Assembly (NCBI RefSeq): GCF_019801015.1
Contig: NZ_JAHVJZ010000004.1
Span: 62,001 to 126,000, forward strand
Reading direction: 5' to 3'
Length of the DNA stretch: 64,000 nt
Origin: Marinobacter nauticus
GTDB taxonomy: Bacteria > Pseudomonadota > Gammaproteobacteria > Enterobacterales > Shewanellaceae
Part shown: piece after piece, positions 27,698 to 36,408 of the stretch
Layout: each line of letters begins with the position of its first letter
How positions within the stretch are numbered: position 1 is the stretch's first letter
Notes under the pieces: model-generated
Told to the model about the DNA's origin: nothing
Seen by the model: only the letters and a program-made list of their open reading frames with translations
Databases searched by the model: none
Program-made: the position numbers and the translations under genes

Positions 27698-28941
27698 CCC
27701 TGATGCTGCAAAGCCTGCGCAACCGTCTCACCAGCGTGCTGCTCACCCTGACGGTGATCGCCGTCGCCGTGGCGCTGTTTATCGGTGTCGAACTGGTACG
27801 CAGCCAGGCCAAACAAAGCTTTGCCAACACCATTTCCGGGACCGATCTGGTGGTGGGGGCGCGAAGTGGCAACATCAACTTGCTGTTGTACTCGGTTTTC
27901 CGGCTGGGCAACGCCACCAACAACATCGGCTGGGACACTTACGAGCGTCTGGCCAACACCCGTGGCATCGCCTGGACCATCCCGCTGTCGCTGGGCGACT
28001 CCCACCGTGGCTACCGGGTGCTGGGCACCACCGACGCCTACTTTGAACACTACCGTTTCGGCCAGAAACAGGCCCTGACCCTGGCTCAGGGCGAGCCCTT
28101 CGACCAGCTGTTTGAAGTGGTCCTTGGTGCCGAGGTGGCTCAGAAGCTGGGCTACCAGTTGGGGGACAAACTGGCTCTGGCGCATGGCGCGGGCGGCTCC
28201 ACCAGTTTCTCGCTGCACGACGATATGCCCTTTACCGTGGTCGGCATTCTCGCCCCCACCGGCACCCCGGTGGACCGCACGCTGCACGTGTCGCTGCAAG
28301 CCATCGAAGCGATTCACGTGGGCTGGCAGGGCGGGGTTCGCACCCACGGGGTGGAAGTGGACCAGGTGAAACAGATGGACCTGACCCCCAACACCATCAC
28401 CGCGTTTCTGGTGGGACTGGAGAGCAAGTTCCAGCTGCTGGGGGTGCAACGGGCGATCAACACCTACCGGGGTGAGCCGCTGTCAGCCGTCCTGCCCGGC
28501 ATGGCGCTGGCGGAGCTGTGGACCCTGCTGAGTCAGGCCGAGAAGGCGTTGGCCATTGTCGCGGCGTTCGTTGTGGCGGTTGGCCTCACCGGCATGCTGA
28601 CCACGCTGCTCGCCAGCCTGAATGAACGCCGCCGGGAGATGGCGATCCTGCGGGCAATGGGGGCTGGCCCCCGGCACATCTTTTTGCTGTTGTGGGCGGA
28701 AGCGGCGCTGCTGGCGCTGGTCGGTACCCTGCTGGGTTATCTGCTGGCACAACTGGTGATTCTGGCTATTGCGCCTCTGGCCCTGGCCCAGTACGGTTTG
28801 GTGCTGAGTCTGGACCTGCCATCCGGTACCATACTGTGGATGATGCTGGCGGTGCAGGTGGCCGGCTCGGCCGCGGGACTTATCCCGGCCTGGCGCGCCT
28901 ATCGACATACCCTGGCCGACGGCCTGACCCAACGATTGTGA
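27691..28941 (+). CDS. FtsX/MacB-type ABC permease of the zinc (Zrg-like) system
   Basis: This 416-aa protein has four TM segments in the MacB/FtsX layout: TM1 near the N-terminus (SVLLTLTVIAVAVALFIGVEL), a large periplasmic domain (about residues 40-265), then three C-terminal TMs (about 285-405) with NERRREMAILRAMGAGPRHIF between TM2 and TM3. That last motif is typical of this permease family. It overlaps the ATPase gene by 7 bp and precedes the DUF3299 gene by 7 bp. It is the membrane partner of the ATPase. Confidence 0.92.
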   Translation: MLTLMLQSLRNRLTSVLLTLTVIAVAVALFIGVELVRSQAKQSFANTISGTDLVVGARSGNINLLLYSVFRLGNATNNIGWDTYERLANTRGIAWTIPLSLGDSHRGYRVLGTTDAYFEHYRFGQKQALTLAQGEPFDQLFEVVLGAEVAQKLGYQLGDKLALAHGAGGSTSFSLHDDMPFTVVGILAPTGTPVDRTLHVSLQAIEAIHVGWQGGVRTHGVEVDQVKQMDLTPNTITAFLVGLESKFQLLGVQRAINTYRGEPLSAVLPGMALAELWTLLSQAEKALAIVAAFVVAVGLTGMLTTLLASLNERRREMAILRAMGAGPRHIFLLLWAEAALLALVGTLLGYLLAQLVILAIAPLALAQYGLVLSLDLPSGTILWMMLAVQVAGSAAGLIPAWRAYRHTLADGLTQRL

Positions 28942-28948
28942 GGAAGGA

Positions 28949-29458
28949 ATGAAAAACATCGTTATCCTGGCTTTGAGCCTGATGCTGTCCACACAGGCCC
29001 TGGCGGAGGTCCGGGTGCTGGAGTGGGATGACCTGCGTCCGGAAAGCGAACGCAACCAGCCACTGATGCCGGCCAACCCGCACGGCGGCGTGCCCTTCGG
29101 CCCGGAAGAGGAACTGATGGGCGGCGCCGATCCCTGGGTCCAGTCCACCGGCCCCGTGGTGCCGGAACTGAACGGCCAGACCATTCGCCTGCCCGGTTTT
29201 ATCGTGCCGCTGGAAGGGGACGAAACCAAAGTGACCGAGTTCCTGCTGGTGCCCTACTTTGGCGCTTGCATTCACGTGCCACCGCCGCCGACCAACCAGT
29301 TGGTGTACGTGAAGTACGAGGAAGGGATCCCGCTGGACATCATCTGGGATGCCATCTGGGTCACCGGCAAGCTGAACACCACCAGCTTCTCGGTGGAGGA
29401 GTTTTCCGCCGGTTACACCCTGGAAGCGACTCTGGCGACCCCCTACGACGAAGGATAA
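28949..29458 (+). CDS. DUF3299 periplasmic protein of the zinc (Zrg-like) system
   Basis: This 169-aa precursor has a Sec signal (MKNIVILALSLMLSTQALA, cut before EVRVLEWDDL). The DUF3299 core is IRLPGFIVPLEGDETKVTEFLLVPYFGACIHVPPPPTNQLVYV, which contains the invariant GACIHVPPPPxNQ. The conserved Cys and His suggest metal binding. DUF3299 proteins accompany DUF2796-ABC clusters in Vibrio and Shewanella. It is the last gene of the operon and is followed by a strong terminator. Confidence 0.88.
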   Translation: MKNIVILALSLMLSTQALAEVRVLEWDDLRPESERNQPLMPANPHGGVPFGPEEELMGGADPWVQSTGPVVPELNGQTIRLPGFIVPLEGDETKVTEFLLVPYFGACIHVPPPPTNQLVYVKYEEGIPLDIIWDAIWVTGKLNTTSFSVEEFSAGYTLEATLATPYDEG

Positions 29459-29488
29459 CGACGCCCGTCGGCGGTATCCGAAAGACAC

Positions 29489-29518
29489 AAAAAAGCGCGC
29501 CATCGGGCGCGCTTTTTT
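29489..29518. terminator. bidirectional terminator between the zinc operon and the nitroreductase gene
   Basis: The stem GCGCGCC/GGCGCGC is flanked by A6 on the left and T6 on the right, so it serves both convergent transcripts. Confidence 0.93.
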
Positions 29519-29530
29519 ATTGGTCAGCCA

Positions 29531-30229
29531 TCAGAAGTAGGACACTACCTGCTCCATGCTGCGGCGGGTTTTCGGGAACTGCGGCTCGTCAGCGCGGTAA
29601 CCCAGTGCCACCATCACGGCTGGCTGGTACTGTGTCGGATCGATGCCGAAGTGCTGCTCCAGTACCGCGCTGGTTTTGTCCATTTCAAACCCTTCGATCG
29701 GGCAGGAATCGATGCCCATCATCGCGGCTACGGACATCACGTTGCCCATGGCGATGTACGCCTGCTTGGCGGACCAGTCGGTGATCTGACGTTGACCCTC
29801 GATGCCAAAGTCGTGCTCCTGGAACTTCTGGAACGCCTGATTGATAAAGCCAATCACCTCATCCGGCAGTTGCTTCACCTCTTTCATAAAGCGCTGCTGG
29901 TACTCAGAGTTGTGCTTCATGGTGGCATCGGTATGAGCCAGGAAAATCAGAAAGTGGCTGGCGGTGCCCAACTGACCGGCGGTGCCGTTAAACGCCCCAT
30001 TGGCGCCCCAGGTGAACTCACGAAACAGCTCACGCTTCTCGGGAGACTGCACCACCAGAATCTGCCAGGGTTCGAAACCAAAGGAGCTGGGGGACAGGCG
30101 GGCCGCTTCCAGAATGGTGTTGAACTGGTCATCGCTGATTTTGCGATCCGGATTAAACACCTTGGTGGCGTGACGGAATTGGAAGGCGTCCAGGATCTGG
30201 GATTGAATCGCTTTGGTATCAGTGGTCAC
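29531..30229 (-). CDS. NfsB-like FMN nitroreductase, NAD(P)H-dependent oxidoreductase
   Basis: This 232-aa protein has the nitroreductase-family pattern: FRHATKVFNPDRKIS at the N-terminus (FMN phosphate contacts), ILEAARLSPSSFGFEPWQILVV, AKQAYIAMGNVMSVAAMMGIDSCPIEGF and a C-terminal ALGYRADEPQFPKTRRSMEQVV. Family members reduce nitroaromatics and quinones with NAD(P)H and bound FMN. I set the start at the GTG at 30229, because AGGAG lies 8 nt upstream and the family alignment begins there; the frame is open to 30403. It is divergent from the LysE-type gene across 274 bp. Confidence 0.9.
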   Translation of the reverse strand: MTTDTKAIQSQILDAFQFRHATKVFNPDRKISDDQFNTILEAARLSPSSFGFEPWQILVVQSPEKRELFREFTWGANGAFNGTAGQLGTASHFLIFLAHTDATMKHNSEYQQRFMKEVKQLPDEVIGFINQAFQKFQEHDFGIEGQRQITDWSAKQAYIAMGNVMSVAAMMGIDSCPIEGFEMDKTSAVLEQHFGIDPTQYQPAVMVALGYRADEPQFPKTRRSMEQVVSYF

Positions 30230-30389
30230 GGCAAAAGCTCCTACAGCACAAACGGGGAACTGGGCTCGGACCGCAAAATCGCAATCCGCCCAGCAAGTGG
30301 AGCGCATCTTAACAATGCCGTCAGTGACAAAACATGGACGCTTGAGCCATGCGTTATGGACCAATAGCTCCATAATGTATGGCGAGATG

Positions 30390-30431
30390 ATGTGGGTGAC
30401 CATCGCAACAAAAGTGAATATTTACCCACAT
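30390..30431. promoter_or_regulatory. spaced inverted repeat ATGTGGGT ... ACCCACAT in the divergent region
   Basis: Perfect 8-bp arms at 30390-30397 and 30424-30431 surround an AT-rich spacer (AGTGAATATTTA) that could hold a promoter. It lies between the nitroreductase and LysE-type genes and is a possible operator. No regulator gene is adjacent. Confidence 0.25.
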
Positions 30432-30503
30432 TTTTCGCTTGTTAATTCTGCCTTCGGGATTTACTCTGCCGCCAATCCACAATCACTATGAGATCCCCCC
30501 GCC

Positions 30504-31139
30504 ATGACTCTGGAGATCTGGCTGGCCTACGTCGGTGTGATCAGCATGCTGATCCTGTTTCCCGGGCCTTTTGCCCTGCTGTGCGTGTCTCACGGCGCCG
30601 CCCACGGCCAGGTGCGCTCACTCTGGACCATCCTCGGTGGCACGTTCGCCTCCCTGGCATTAATGACGGCGTCGTCGCTGGGACTGGGCGCCATCCTGGC
30701 CAGTTCAACCCGAGCCTTTTTGCTGCTCAAGGTGGTGGGGGCGGCGTACCTGATCTACCTCGGCATCAGCGCCTGGCGACAGAGCAGCGACGCGGCGATT
30801 GAAACCCAGGCAACCCACATCGACAGCGCCCAGCCACTCACACTGATGCGAACCGGCTTTCTGGTCGGCATCAGCAATCCCAAGGACCTGCTGTTTTTCG
30901 CCGCTCTGTTTCCCACCTTTATTCAGGTGGACCAGCCCTTCGTGCCTCAGATCCTGACCCTGGCACTGAGCTGGATCGTCATCGACTCCACCGTCATGTT
31001 CCTCTACTGCCTGCTGGGCACCCGCATCACCCCGTGGTTTGCCCATCCGCGAAATCGCCAGCGCTTTAACCGCACCACCGGAAGCCTGTTTACCGGCGCC
31101 GGGGTGACGTTGCTCTGGAACACCACCCGCTCACAGTAA
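30504..31139 (+). CDS. LysE/RhtB-family amino-acid or metabolite exporter
   Basis: This 211-aa membrane protein has about six TM segments and both family hallmarks: an N-terminal FPGPFALLCVSHGAAHG (PGP motif, residues 20-36) and GISNPKDLLFFAALFPTF in the middle. The family exports amino acids and homoserine lactone-type compounds. The substrate cannot be deduced. It is a single gene; the M14 peptidase gene follows 84 bp later on the same strand, with no terminator seen between them. Confidence 0.88.
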   Translation: MTLEIWLAYVGVISMLILFPGPFALLCVSHGAAHGQVRSLWTILGGTFASLALMTASSLGLGAILASSTRAFLLLKVVGAAYLIYLGISAWRQSSDAAIETQATHIDSAQPLTLMRTGFLVGISNPKDLLFFAALFPTFIQVDQPFVPQILTLALSWIVIDSTVMFLYCLLGTRITPWFAHPRNRQRFNRTTGSLFTGAGVTLLWNTTRSQ

Positions 31140-31223
31140 CGCCTGGCACGTTGGCGCCCGTTGCCTGCAACCGGCAAGGGCGCTACTCTCAAGCTCCCCC
31201 CACTCTGAGGAGCTCATCGCAGA

Positions 31224-32141
31224 ATGACCCCTTTCTACCCTATTGGTACCCCGGGCACGCCCTGGGGCGAACACGAAAAAGCCCAATGGCTGGCCAGCAT
31301 CTCCGTCCAGCGCAGCTATCAGCACGAGGTGGTAAGCAAGATTGACGCCCTGCGTGACCGCTTTGACGTGGAACAGTACGGCACCCTCCCCTACGACGGC
31401 GCCCGTTTCCCACTGTTCGCCATCAAGACCCGCGACTGGCGTCAGTCGCGCCCGAAGGTGCTGATCACCGGTGGCGTACACGGCTATGAGACCAGCGGTG
31501 TACAGGGCGCTCTGGCGTTTCTCGACACCACCGCTGAACAGTACGCCGGCCAGTTCGACATCGTGGTACTGCCCTGCATCAGCCCCTGGGGTTACGAGGT
31601 GATCAACCGCTGGAATCCCCTCTGCGTGGATCCCAACCGCTCTTTCCGTGCCAACAGTCCCTCTCCGGAAGCGGCCGCAGCCATGGCGTTTGTGGCCGAT
31701 CTCGAGTGCCCTTTCCTGGCGCACCTCGATCTGCACGAAACCACCGACAGTGACAAAACCGAGTTCCGCCCCGCCCTGGCGGCGCGGGATGGAAAGCCCT
31801 TCGACGTGAACAAAGAGGGCATTCCCGACGGTTTCTACACCGTCGACGACAGTGAGCGGGCTACCCCGGCGTTTCAGAAGGCGATCATCGATGCGGTGCG
31901 CCAGGTCACCCACATTGCGCCGCCGGATGAAAATGGCCAGATCATTGGCGCCAGGGTCGAGCAGGATGGCGTGATTCATTATCCCAAGAAGTCACTGTTC
32001 CTCTGTGGCGGGATGACCGATGCGCCCTACGTCACCACCACTGAGGTCTACCCGGACAGTCCGAAGGCCAGCCCTGAGCAGTGCAATCTGGCCCAGATTG
32101 CCGCCATCACCGGAGCACTGAACCACTTGTTGGCGCGTTAA
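31224..32141 (+). CDS. M14-family metallocarboxypeptidase / deacylase-like protein
   Basis: This 305-aa protein has the M14 zinc site: His86 and Glu89 in GGVHGYETSG, His171 in HLDLHETTD, and the general base Glu274 in TTTEVYPDSP. There is no signal peptide, so it is probably cytoplasmic, closer to succinylglutamate desuccinylase/aspartoacylase-type M14 enzymes than to secreted carboxypeptidases. Likely substrates are small peptides or N-acyl amino acids. An AGGAG ribosome-binding site is present upstream (about 31207-31212) and a terminator follows. Confidence 0.85.
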   Translation: MTPFYPIGTPGTPWGEHEKAQWLASISVQRSYQHEVVSKIDALRDRFDVEQYGTLPYDGARFPLFAIKTRDWRQSRPKVLITGGVHGYETSGVQGALAFLDTTAEQYAGQFDIVVLPCISPWGYEVINRWNPLCVDPNRSFRANSPSPEAAAAMAFVADLECPFLAHLDLHETTDSDKTEFRPALAARDGKPFDVNKEGIPDGFYTVDDSERATPAFQKAIIDAVRQVTHIAPPDENGQIIGARVEQDGVIHYPKKSLFLCGGMTDAPYVTTTEVYPDSPKASPEQCNLAQIAAITGALNHLLAR

Positions 32142-32154
32142 GCCGCCACACCGG

Positions 32155-32183
32155 AAAAAGGGCGCCTGAAGGCGCCCTTTTTT
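32155..32183 (+). terminator. terminator after the M14 peptidase gene
   Basis: A perfect stem AAAAAGGGCGCC/GGCGCCCTTTTT with loop TGAA. Confidence 0.92.
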
Positions 32184-32317
32184 GTCACTGAGCGACCCGG
32201 CCTCAGCTCAACCTGCGTTCTGACCGCGAATCAACCCGGGCAACAGTTCGTTAACACCCTGATCTGAATCAACAACCCGGCCCTGGCCGAAGGTCATACT
32301 GGATTCAGGGAGGGGAT

Positions 32318-33067
32318 ATGCGCTGGAATGGACTGGCTCGCTGGACCGAGCAACTGATGCAGGTGCGACAGCCTCAGCAGCTGCATCAGGCACTGAAAGG
32401 ACTGTTACCTCTGCTGGATGCGGACAGCCTGTGGCTGTTCGTGGAAGATCATGAGGCCAACCAACGCTATCATTTCAGCGCCGGCCTGCCCGCCAGCGTG
32501 CATCGGTTTATGGTGGAGCACCATGACCAGGACCTCTATCAGAAGCGTTATCTGTCGATGGGCCTTGAGGGGGAGTGCGTGCCCCTTCAGGCACTGCTGT
32601 CGGACGATCCTGACCTGCGCTCCGCATTTCTGACCCAGTTTCAGACCCACTTTGCCTTCCCCCACTCCGTGGGCGTGATTCTGCCGATGGGGCATGGCCG
32701 GAAGCTGGGGGTGTCCTGCCACCGCCAGGGCACGCCGTTCACCCGGGAAACCGAACAAACGCTGAGCGCCATCGCCACCACGTTGCTGCCCTGGGCCCAG
32801 CTTTGGCTTGGGCCAGCAACGCCTTGCCCCTGCGGACTGACGCTGGCGGAGACGCAAGTGATGAACCTGCTGCTCCAGGGGTTGGATGGCAGCGAGATTG
32901 CGCAGCGGCGCAAGGTCAGCAAGGAAACGGTCAAAAGTCAGATAAAATCGCTGCTCCACAAAACCGATTGCCGGCACCAGAATCAGCTGATCAGTGAGAT
33001 GCATCGGCGGGCCCTTCAGCACAAGGAGCAATGTCCAGACCTTTCCAACGGGGAAGGCGTCCGTTAG
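32318..33067 (+). CDS. LuxR-type transcriptional regulator
   Basis: This 249-aa protein has a C-terminal LuxR/GerE helix-turn-helix at about residues 170-230 (LTLAETQVMNLLLQGLDGSEIAQRRKVSKETVKSQIKSLLHKTDC). The N-terminal 160 residues have the length of an autoinducer-binding or GAF-like sensor domain, but I see no diagnostic ligand residues and no luxI gene nearby. A strong GGGAGGGG ribosome-binding site precedes the ATG. The target genes are unknown; the adjacent mini-MBOAT gene begins 38 bp downstream on the same strand. Confidence 0.85.
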   Translation: MRWNGLARWTEQLMQVRQPQQLHQALKGLLPLLDADSLWLFVEDHEANQRYHFSAGLPASVHRFMVEHHDQDLYQKRYLSMGLEGECVPLQALLSDDPDLRSAFLTQFQTHFAFPHSVGVILPMGHGRKLGVSCHRQGTPFTRETEQTLSAIATTLLPWAQLWLGPATPCPCGLTLAETQVMNLLLQGLDGSEIAQRRKVSKETVKSQIKSLLHKTDCRHQNQLISEMHRRALQHKEQCPDLSNGEGVR

Positions 33068-33105
33068 GTTGGCATTTGGTATTGCCACAACAACCTAAGA
33101 CAACC

Positions 33106-33555
33106 ATGGACAGAAGCGTATCATTACCGGAATACGTCAGGCGGCGAAATGGCCTGCCTTTGGGGGCATCCGGCTCGCTCCAGGCGATGCTCAGGCGTTC
33201 GCTGGGAGCCGGTTCGTTTGCGCAATTCTGGCGCTATTGGAACCCCATCTGGGGCTATTACCTTTCCCGCTACGTGATGCGAAAGCTGCACCGGCACCTG
33301 CCGTTTGGGCTGTCGGTGTTGCTGACCTTTGCGGTCAGTGGCGCCCTGCATGATCTGGCGGTGACGGCGCTCAGATGGCAAATCACCGGGTTCTTTACCC
33401 CCTGGTTCAGCTGCATGGGGCTGCTGGTGATCCTGACGAGCGGGCTGAACCTCTCCTACCGCCACCGCCCCTGGGCGGTTCGTGCCCTGTTTAACCTGAC
33501 CTTTATTGTCGCGAGCTTTGTTGTGACCTCCGAGGGCCTGAGCCTGCTGACCTGA
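33106..33555 (+). CDS. short MBOAT-like membrane protein (acyltransferase fragment or mini-family)
   Basis: This 149-aa protein, with three or four TM segments, contains the two catalytic signatures of MBOAT O-acyltransferases: Asn46 in FWRYWNPIWGYYL and His82 in LTFAVSGALHDLAV. Full-length MBOATs have 350-500 aa, so this is only the active-site portion. It could be a genuine short family, as short 'acyltransferase' proteins of this type are annotated in related marine bacteria, or a remnant. The start at 33106 gives the natural N-terminus; the frame opens at 33031 and overlaps the regulator gene. There is no terminator behind it on the plus strand. Confidence 0.65.
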   Translation: MDRSVSLPEYVRRRNGLPLGASGSLQAMLRRSLGAGSFAQFWRYWNPIWGYYLSRYVMRKLHRHLPFGLSVLLTFAVSGALHDLAVTALRWQITGFFTPWFSCMGLLVILTSGLNLSYRHRPWAVRALFNLTFIVASFVVTSEGLSLLT

Positions 33556-33578
33556 ACGGACTTGCCAGCCTCCGGCCG

Positions 33579-33606
33579 AAAAAAAGCCTGCGCGGGGCGC
33601 AGGCTT
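33579..33606 (-). terminator. terminator of the triple-repeat lipoprotein gene
   Basis: A 10-bp stem AAGCCTGCGC/GCGCAGGCTT with loop GGG has seven T residues on the minus strand. Confidence 0.9.
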
Positions 33607-33630
33607 AAAAGGAGGGCAAGTGAGACGCCC

Positions 33631-35253
33631 CTATTGGCCTTCGGCCAATTTGATGGCAATGGCCATGCCCTGGTTTCCCTCGTCCTCAAACAGGTTAACC
33701 AGCATGTCCTTGCCCTGATTAATGGCAAAGAAGCCGACGGAGTCGGTGTCCGACGCGAACAGCCCGCCTTCCAGCAACACCACTTTGTCCTGCCAGGCCC
33801 CGTCTATCCAGGAGTCGTTGTTGGGGTACTGCCCTTCCGGGGTCCAGCTTTCATCGATGATGCCCACTTCACGCTCCCACTCGAGGTGGCGCAGATGCAG
33901 CCCGGCCACATTGCCTTCAGCGTCAATCACCATCTCATCAACGTCATAGGTAAAGCCGTCAGGATCCATGCTGCCTTCCGGCGGCAAGCCCAGGCTGTAG
34001 ACACGCCAGGTGCCCTGCAGATCCGCCAGCGTAATGGCTTCCGGCTGCTTCAGCGCCACGATCAGTGCCGAACCTTCCGGCCAGTGCTCGTGCCGCACCA
34101 GCACATCTTTGCTGCGCCCGAGATAGGCGATGCCTTCATCGTCACCGTCAATCACCATCTGGCCGCTTTCCGTCAGCGTCACCTGCAGGGTCTCGGTTTC
34201 ATTGGCCACGTCATAGCCGAAGGTGTACAGCTCAGTCAGCTGGAAGCCGCCCTCGTCGTCGATCTGCCAACGGTCCAGGTAGGTCAGCGGCAGGTCGGGA
34301 TTAAACGGCGAAGCAATGGGCATCTCCAGGCCGAAGCTGTACCACATGCCAGCCAGGTCGGACTGCTGGTACTGCTCCGCCTGCTTCAGGGCGACGCCGA
34401 TCTCAATCTGCTCTCCGTCGCGGGCAAAGGCAACAAACTGGTTTTTGCGCTCGCTCAGGTAAGCTTCCCACTCCGGCGCATCGGCTAACGCCAACTGGCC
34501 GTTGTCGCCCAGAGTCAGATGGATGGTTTCGGTGTCCAGCTCGCGATCACCGCTTTTCACCAGTGCGGTGGCCACGGTGGTGCCGTCAGTGTCAATCTTC
34601 AGGGTGTCCACGGCGTAAGCAAAACCGTCAACGACGTTGTCAGAAACCGGCAGGTTGTAGAACAGATCGAACCACGGTCCGGTCAGGTCCGCCTGCTGGT
34701 AAGGGCGCCCCTGAACGTAATGCGCCAGTGCTTTGTCCTCACTGACCAGCGGCGTTTCAATGCCCGCCGCCTGCAGCGCCGCCTCGGCGGCCTGGTCAAA
34801 CTGCGCGGAAGCCACATCCAGACTGACGCTGGCCAGGTTGTCATGCACGCTCGGTTCCAGCTGGATGCCGTTTTCAGGGTTATTGTCGCTATCCAGGGTT
34901 TGCAGCAGACGCAGTGTGTTAACCACTTCAGTGCTGCCGGCCGATTGATGGTTGTAGAGCGTTTGCGGGGTCACTTCCGCCTGACCCGCCACCGCGGGGA
35001 AGGCGGTGCCACCGATAAAGAACACCAGGGTTTCATCCTGGTAGTAGCGGAATTCGCCGTTTTCGCCGGTGACGCCACTCTGGGTGGCACTCTCATATCC
35101 CAGCCCGCTGACCGGGCTGTCACTGAAGATGCCGGTGAGCAGTGTGGGTTCCGGATTGGGTGGCGTGGCGTCGCTATCGCCGCCGCAGCTGCACAGCAGC
35201 GCACACACAGAGATAGCGACCGGGGTGATGAACAAGTTCCTTAAGCGTCTCAT
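33631..35253 (-). CDS. uncharacterised lipoprotein with three tandem about 115-aa repeats
   Basis: This 540-aa precursor has lipobox LCSC (SVCALLCSCGGDSD). The first 180 mature residues resemble the N-domain of many Shewanella/Ferrimonas lipoproteins (TGIFSDSPVSGLGYESATQSGVTGENGEFRYY). Three repeats follow. Each opens with a (Q/L)xxDLxGxW motif (YQQADLTGPWFDLFYNLP, YQQSDLAGMWYSFGLEMP, TLADLQGTWRVYSLGLP) and continues with a strand pattern ending in a (F/A)Y/D-W/M-xID segment, reminiscent of lipocalin-like or META-type beta-barrels. No catalytic residues were recognised. The ATG at 35253 is chosen for its perfect AAGGAGGT 7 nt upstream. It is a single-gene transcript. Confidence 0.75.
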   Translation of the reverse strand: MRRLRNLFITPVAISVCALLCSCGGDSDATPPNPEPTLLTGIFSDSPVSGLGYESATQSGVTGENGEFRYYQDETLVFFIGGTAFPAVAGQAEVTPQTLYNHQSAGSTEVVNTLRLLQTLDSDNNPENGIQLEPSVHDNLASVSLDVASAQFDQAAEAALQAAGIETPLVSEDKALAHYVQGRPYQQADLTGPWFDLFYNLPVSDNVVDGFAYAVDTLKIDTDGTTVATALVKSGDRELDTETIHLTLGDNGQLALADAPEWEAYLSERKNQFVAFARDGEQIEIGVALKQAEQYQQSDLAGMWYSFGLEMPIASPFNPDLPLTYLDRWQIDDEGGFQLTELYTFGYDVANETETLQVTLTESGQMVIDGDDEGIAYLGRSKDVLVRHEHWPEGSALIVALKQPEAITLADLQGTWRVYSLGLPPEGSMDPDGFTYDVDEMVIDAEGNVAGLHLRHLEWEREVGIIDESWTPEGQYPNNDSWIDGAWQDKVVLLEGGLFASDTDSVGFFAINQGKDMLVNLFEDEGNQGMAIAIKLAEGQ

Positions 35254-35324
35254 GGGTACCTCCTTGGTTACCCTATTGATACCGCTAAGGAATGTGGCCA
35301 CGCATCCCCCATTCGGGGGACGCG

Positions 35325-36395
35325 TCAGTCGTGGGCTTCGTCCTCCTGGCCGTGGATCGGCCAGGCGTTAACGACCGCTTTAACCAGGGTCGCCAGCGGG
35401 ATGGCGAAGAACACCCCCCAGAACCCCCAGAGACCACCAAAAATCAGCACCGCCACAATGATGGCCACCGGGTGCAGATTGACCGCCTCAGAAAACAGCA
35501 GCGGCACCAGAACGTTGCCATCAATCGCCTGAATGATGCCGTACGCCAGCATCAGGTAACCAAACTCCGGCGAAATGCCCCACTGGAAAAAGCCCACCAA
35601 CGCCACCGGGATGGTCACCACCGTTGCGCCGATGTAGGGGATCAATACGGACAAGCCAACCAGCGCCCCCAGCAGGGCGGCATAACGCAGGTCCATAAAG
35701 AAGAAGGTGAGGTAGCTGGTGGTACCGATGATCAGAATCTCAATCACCTTACCGCGGATGTAATTGCCGATCTGGATGTTCATCTCGCCCCAGACCTGTT
35801 TGGCCAGCTCCCGGTTCTCAGGAATAAAGCGGCCAAATCCGGACAGCAGTTCGTCTTTGTCTTTCAGGAAGAAGAACATCAGCAGCGGCACCAGAATGGC
35901 GTACACCATCAGCGCCACCAGATCGACCAACGACGACAGCGAATAGGACACCAGGCTCTGCCCGGTACTCAGCAGGGAGTTGTTGAAGTTGGCCACAAGA
36001 CTGGCCAGCTGAGCTTCATCAATCAGCGTCGGGTACTGTTCCGGCAGGGTCATGATGAGGTTTTGCCACTGGCTTACCATCGCCGGAAGCTCGGCGGCCA
36101 GCGCCACACCTTGTCGCCACAGCGCAGGCAGCAGGCCAAAGGTGGCCACCAACATGGCTCCGGCAAACATCAGCAGCACCAACGAGGCGGAAACGGTTCG
36201 GGGAACCCCTTTGCGGGTCATCCAGGAAACCGGAGACTCCAGCATGTAGGCGAAGACCACCGCCACCAGCAACGGCATAATGAGCTTGCCGTAGAAGTAG
36301 ATGACCGCAAAACCCACCAGCAGGATGACCGTCAGCGTCACGGCTTGTGGATCGGAAAACTTTTCGCGGTACCAGGTACGGAACAGATTGAACAT
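35325..36395 (-). CDS. perM: PerM/AI-2E-family transporter
   Basis: This 356-aa membrane protein has about seven or eight TM segments and the AI-2E/PerM family signature in the C-terminal half (YNYIRGKVIEILIIG-like, here GNYIRGKVIEILIIGTTSY, and LIPYIGATVVTIPVALVGF ... AIDGNVLVPLLFSEAVNLHPVAIIVAVLIFGGLWGFWGVFFAIPLATLVKAV). Members include TqsA and putative permeases of unknown substrate. In E. coli perM lies divergent from bepA, as here (with a small TusA-like gene between). The start at 36395 fits the family; the frame continues upstream through the TusA-like gene region and is a shadow there. Confidence 0.9.
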   Translation of the reverse strand: MFNLFRTWYREKFSDPQAVTLTVILLVGFAVIYFYGKLIMPLLVAVVFAYMLESPVSWMTRKGVPRTVSASLVLLMFAGAMLVATFGLLPALWRQGVALAAELPAMVSQWQNLIMTLPEQYPTLIDEAQLASLVANFNNSLLSTGQSLVSYSLSSLVDLVALMVYAILVPLLMFFFLKDKDELLSGFGRFIPENRELAKQVWGEMNIQIGNYIRGKVIEILIIGTTSYLTFFFMDLRYAALLGALVGLSVLIPYIGATVVTIPVALVGFFQWGISPEFGYLMLAYGIIQAIDGNVLVPLLFSEAVNLHPVAIIVAVLIFGGLWGFWGVFFAIPLATLVKAVVNAWPIHGQEDEAHD

Positions 36396-36408
36396 GGCAT
36401 TCCTTTGA

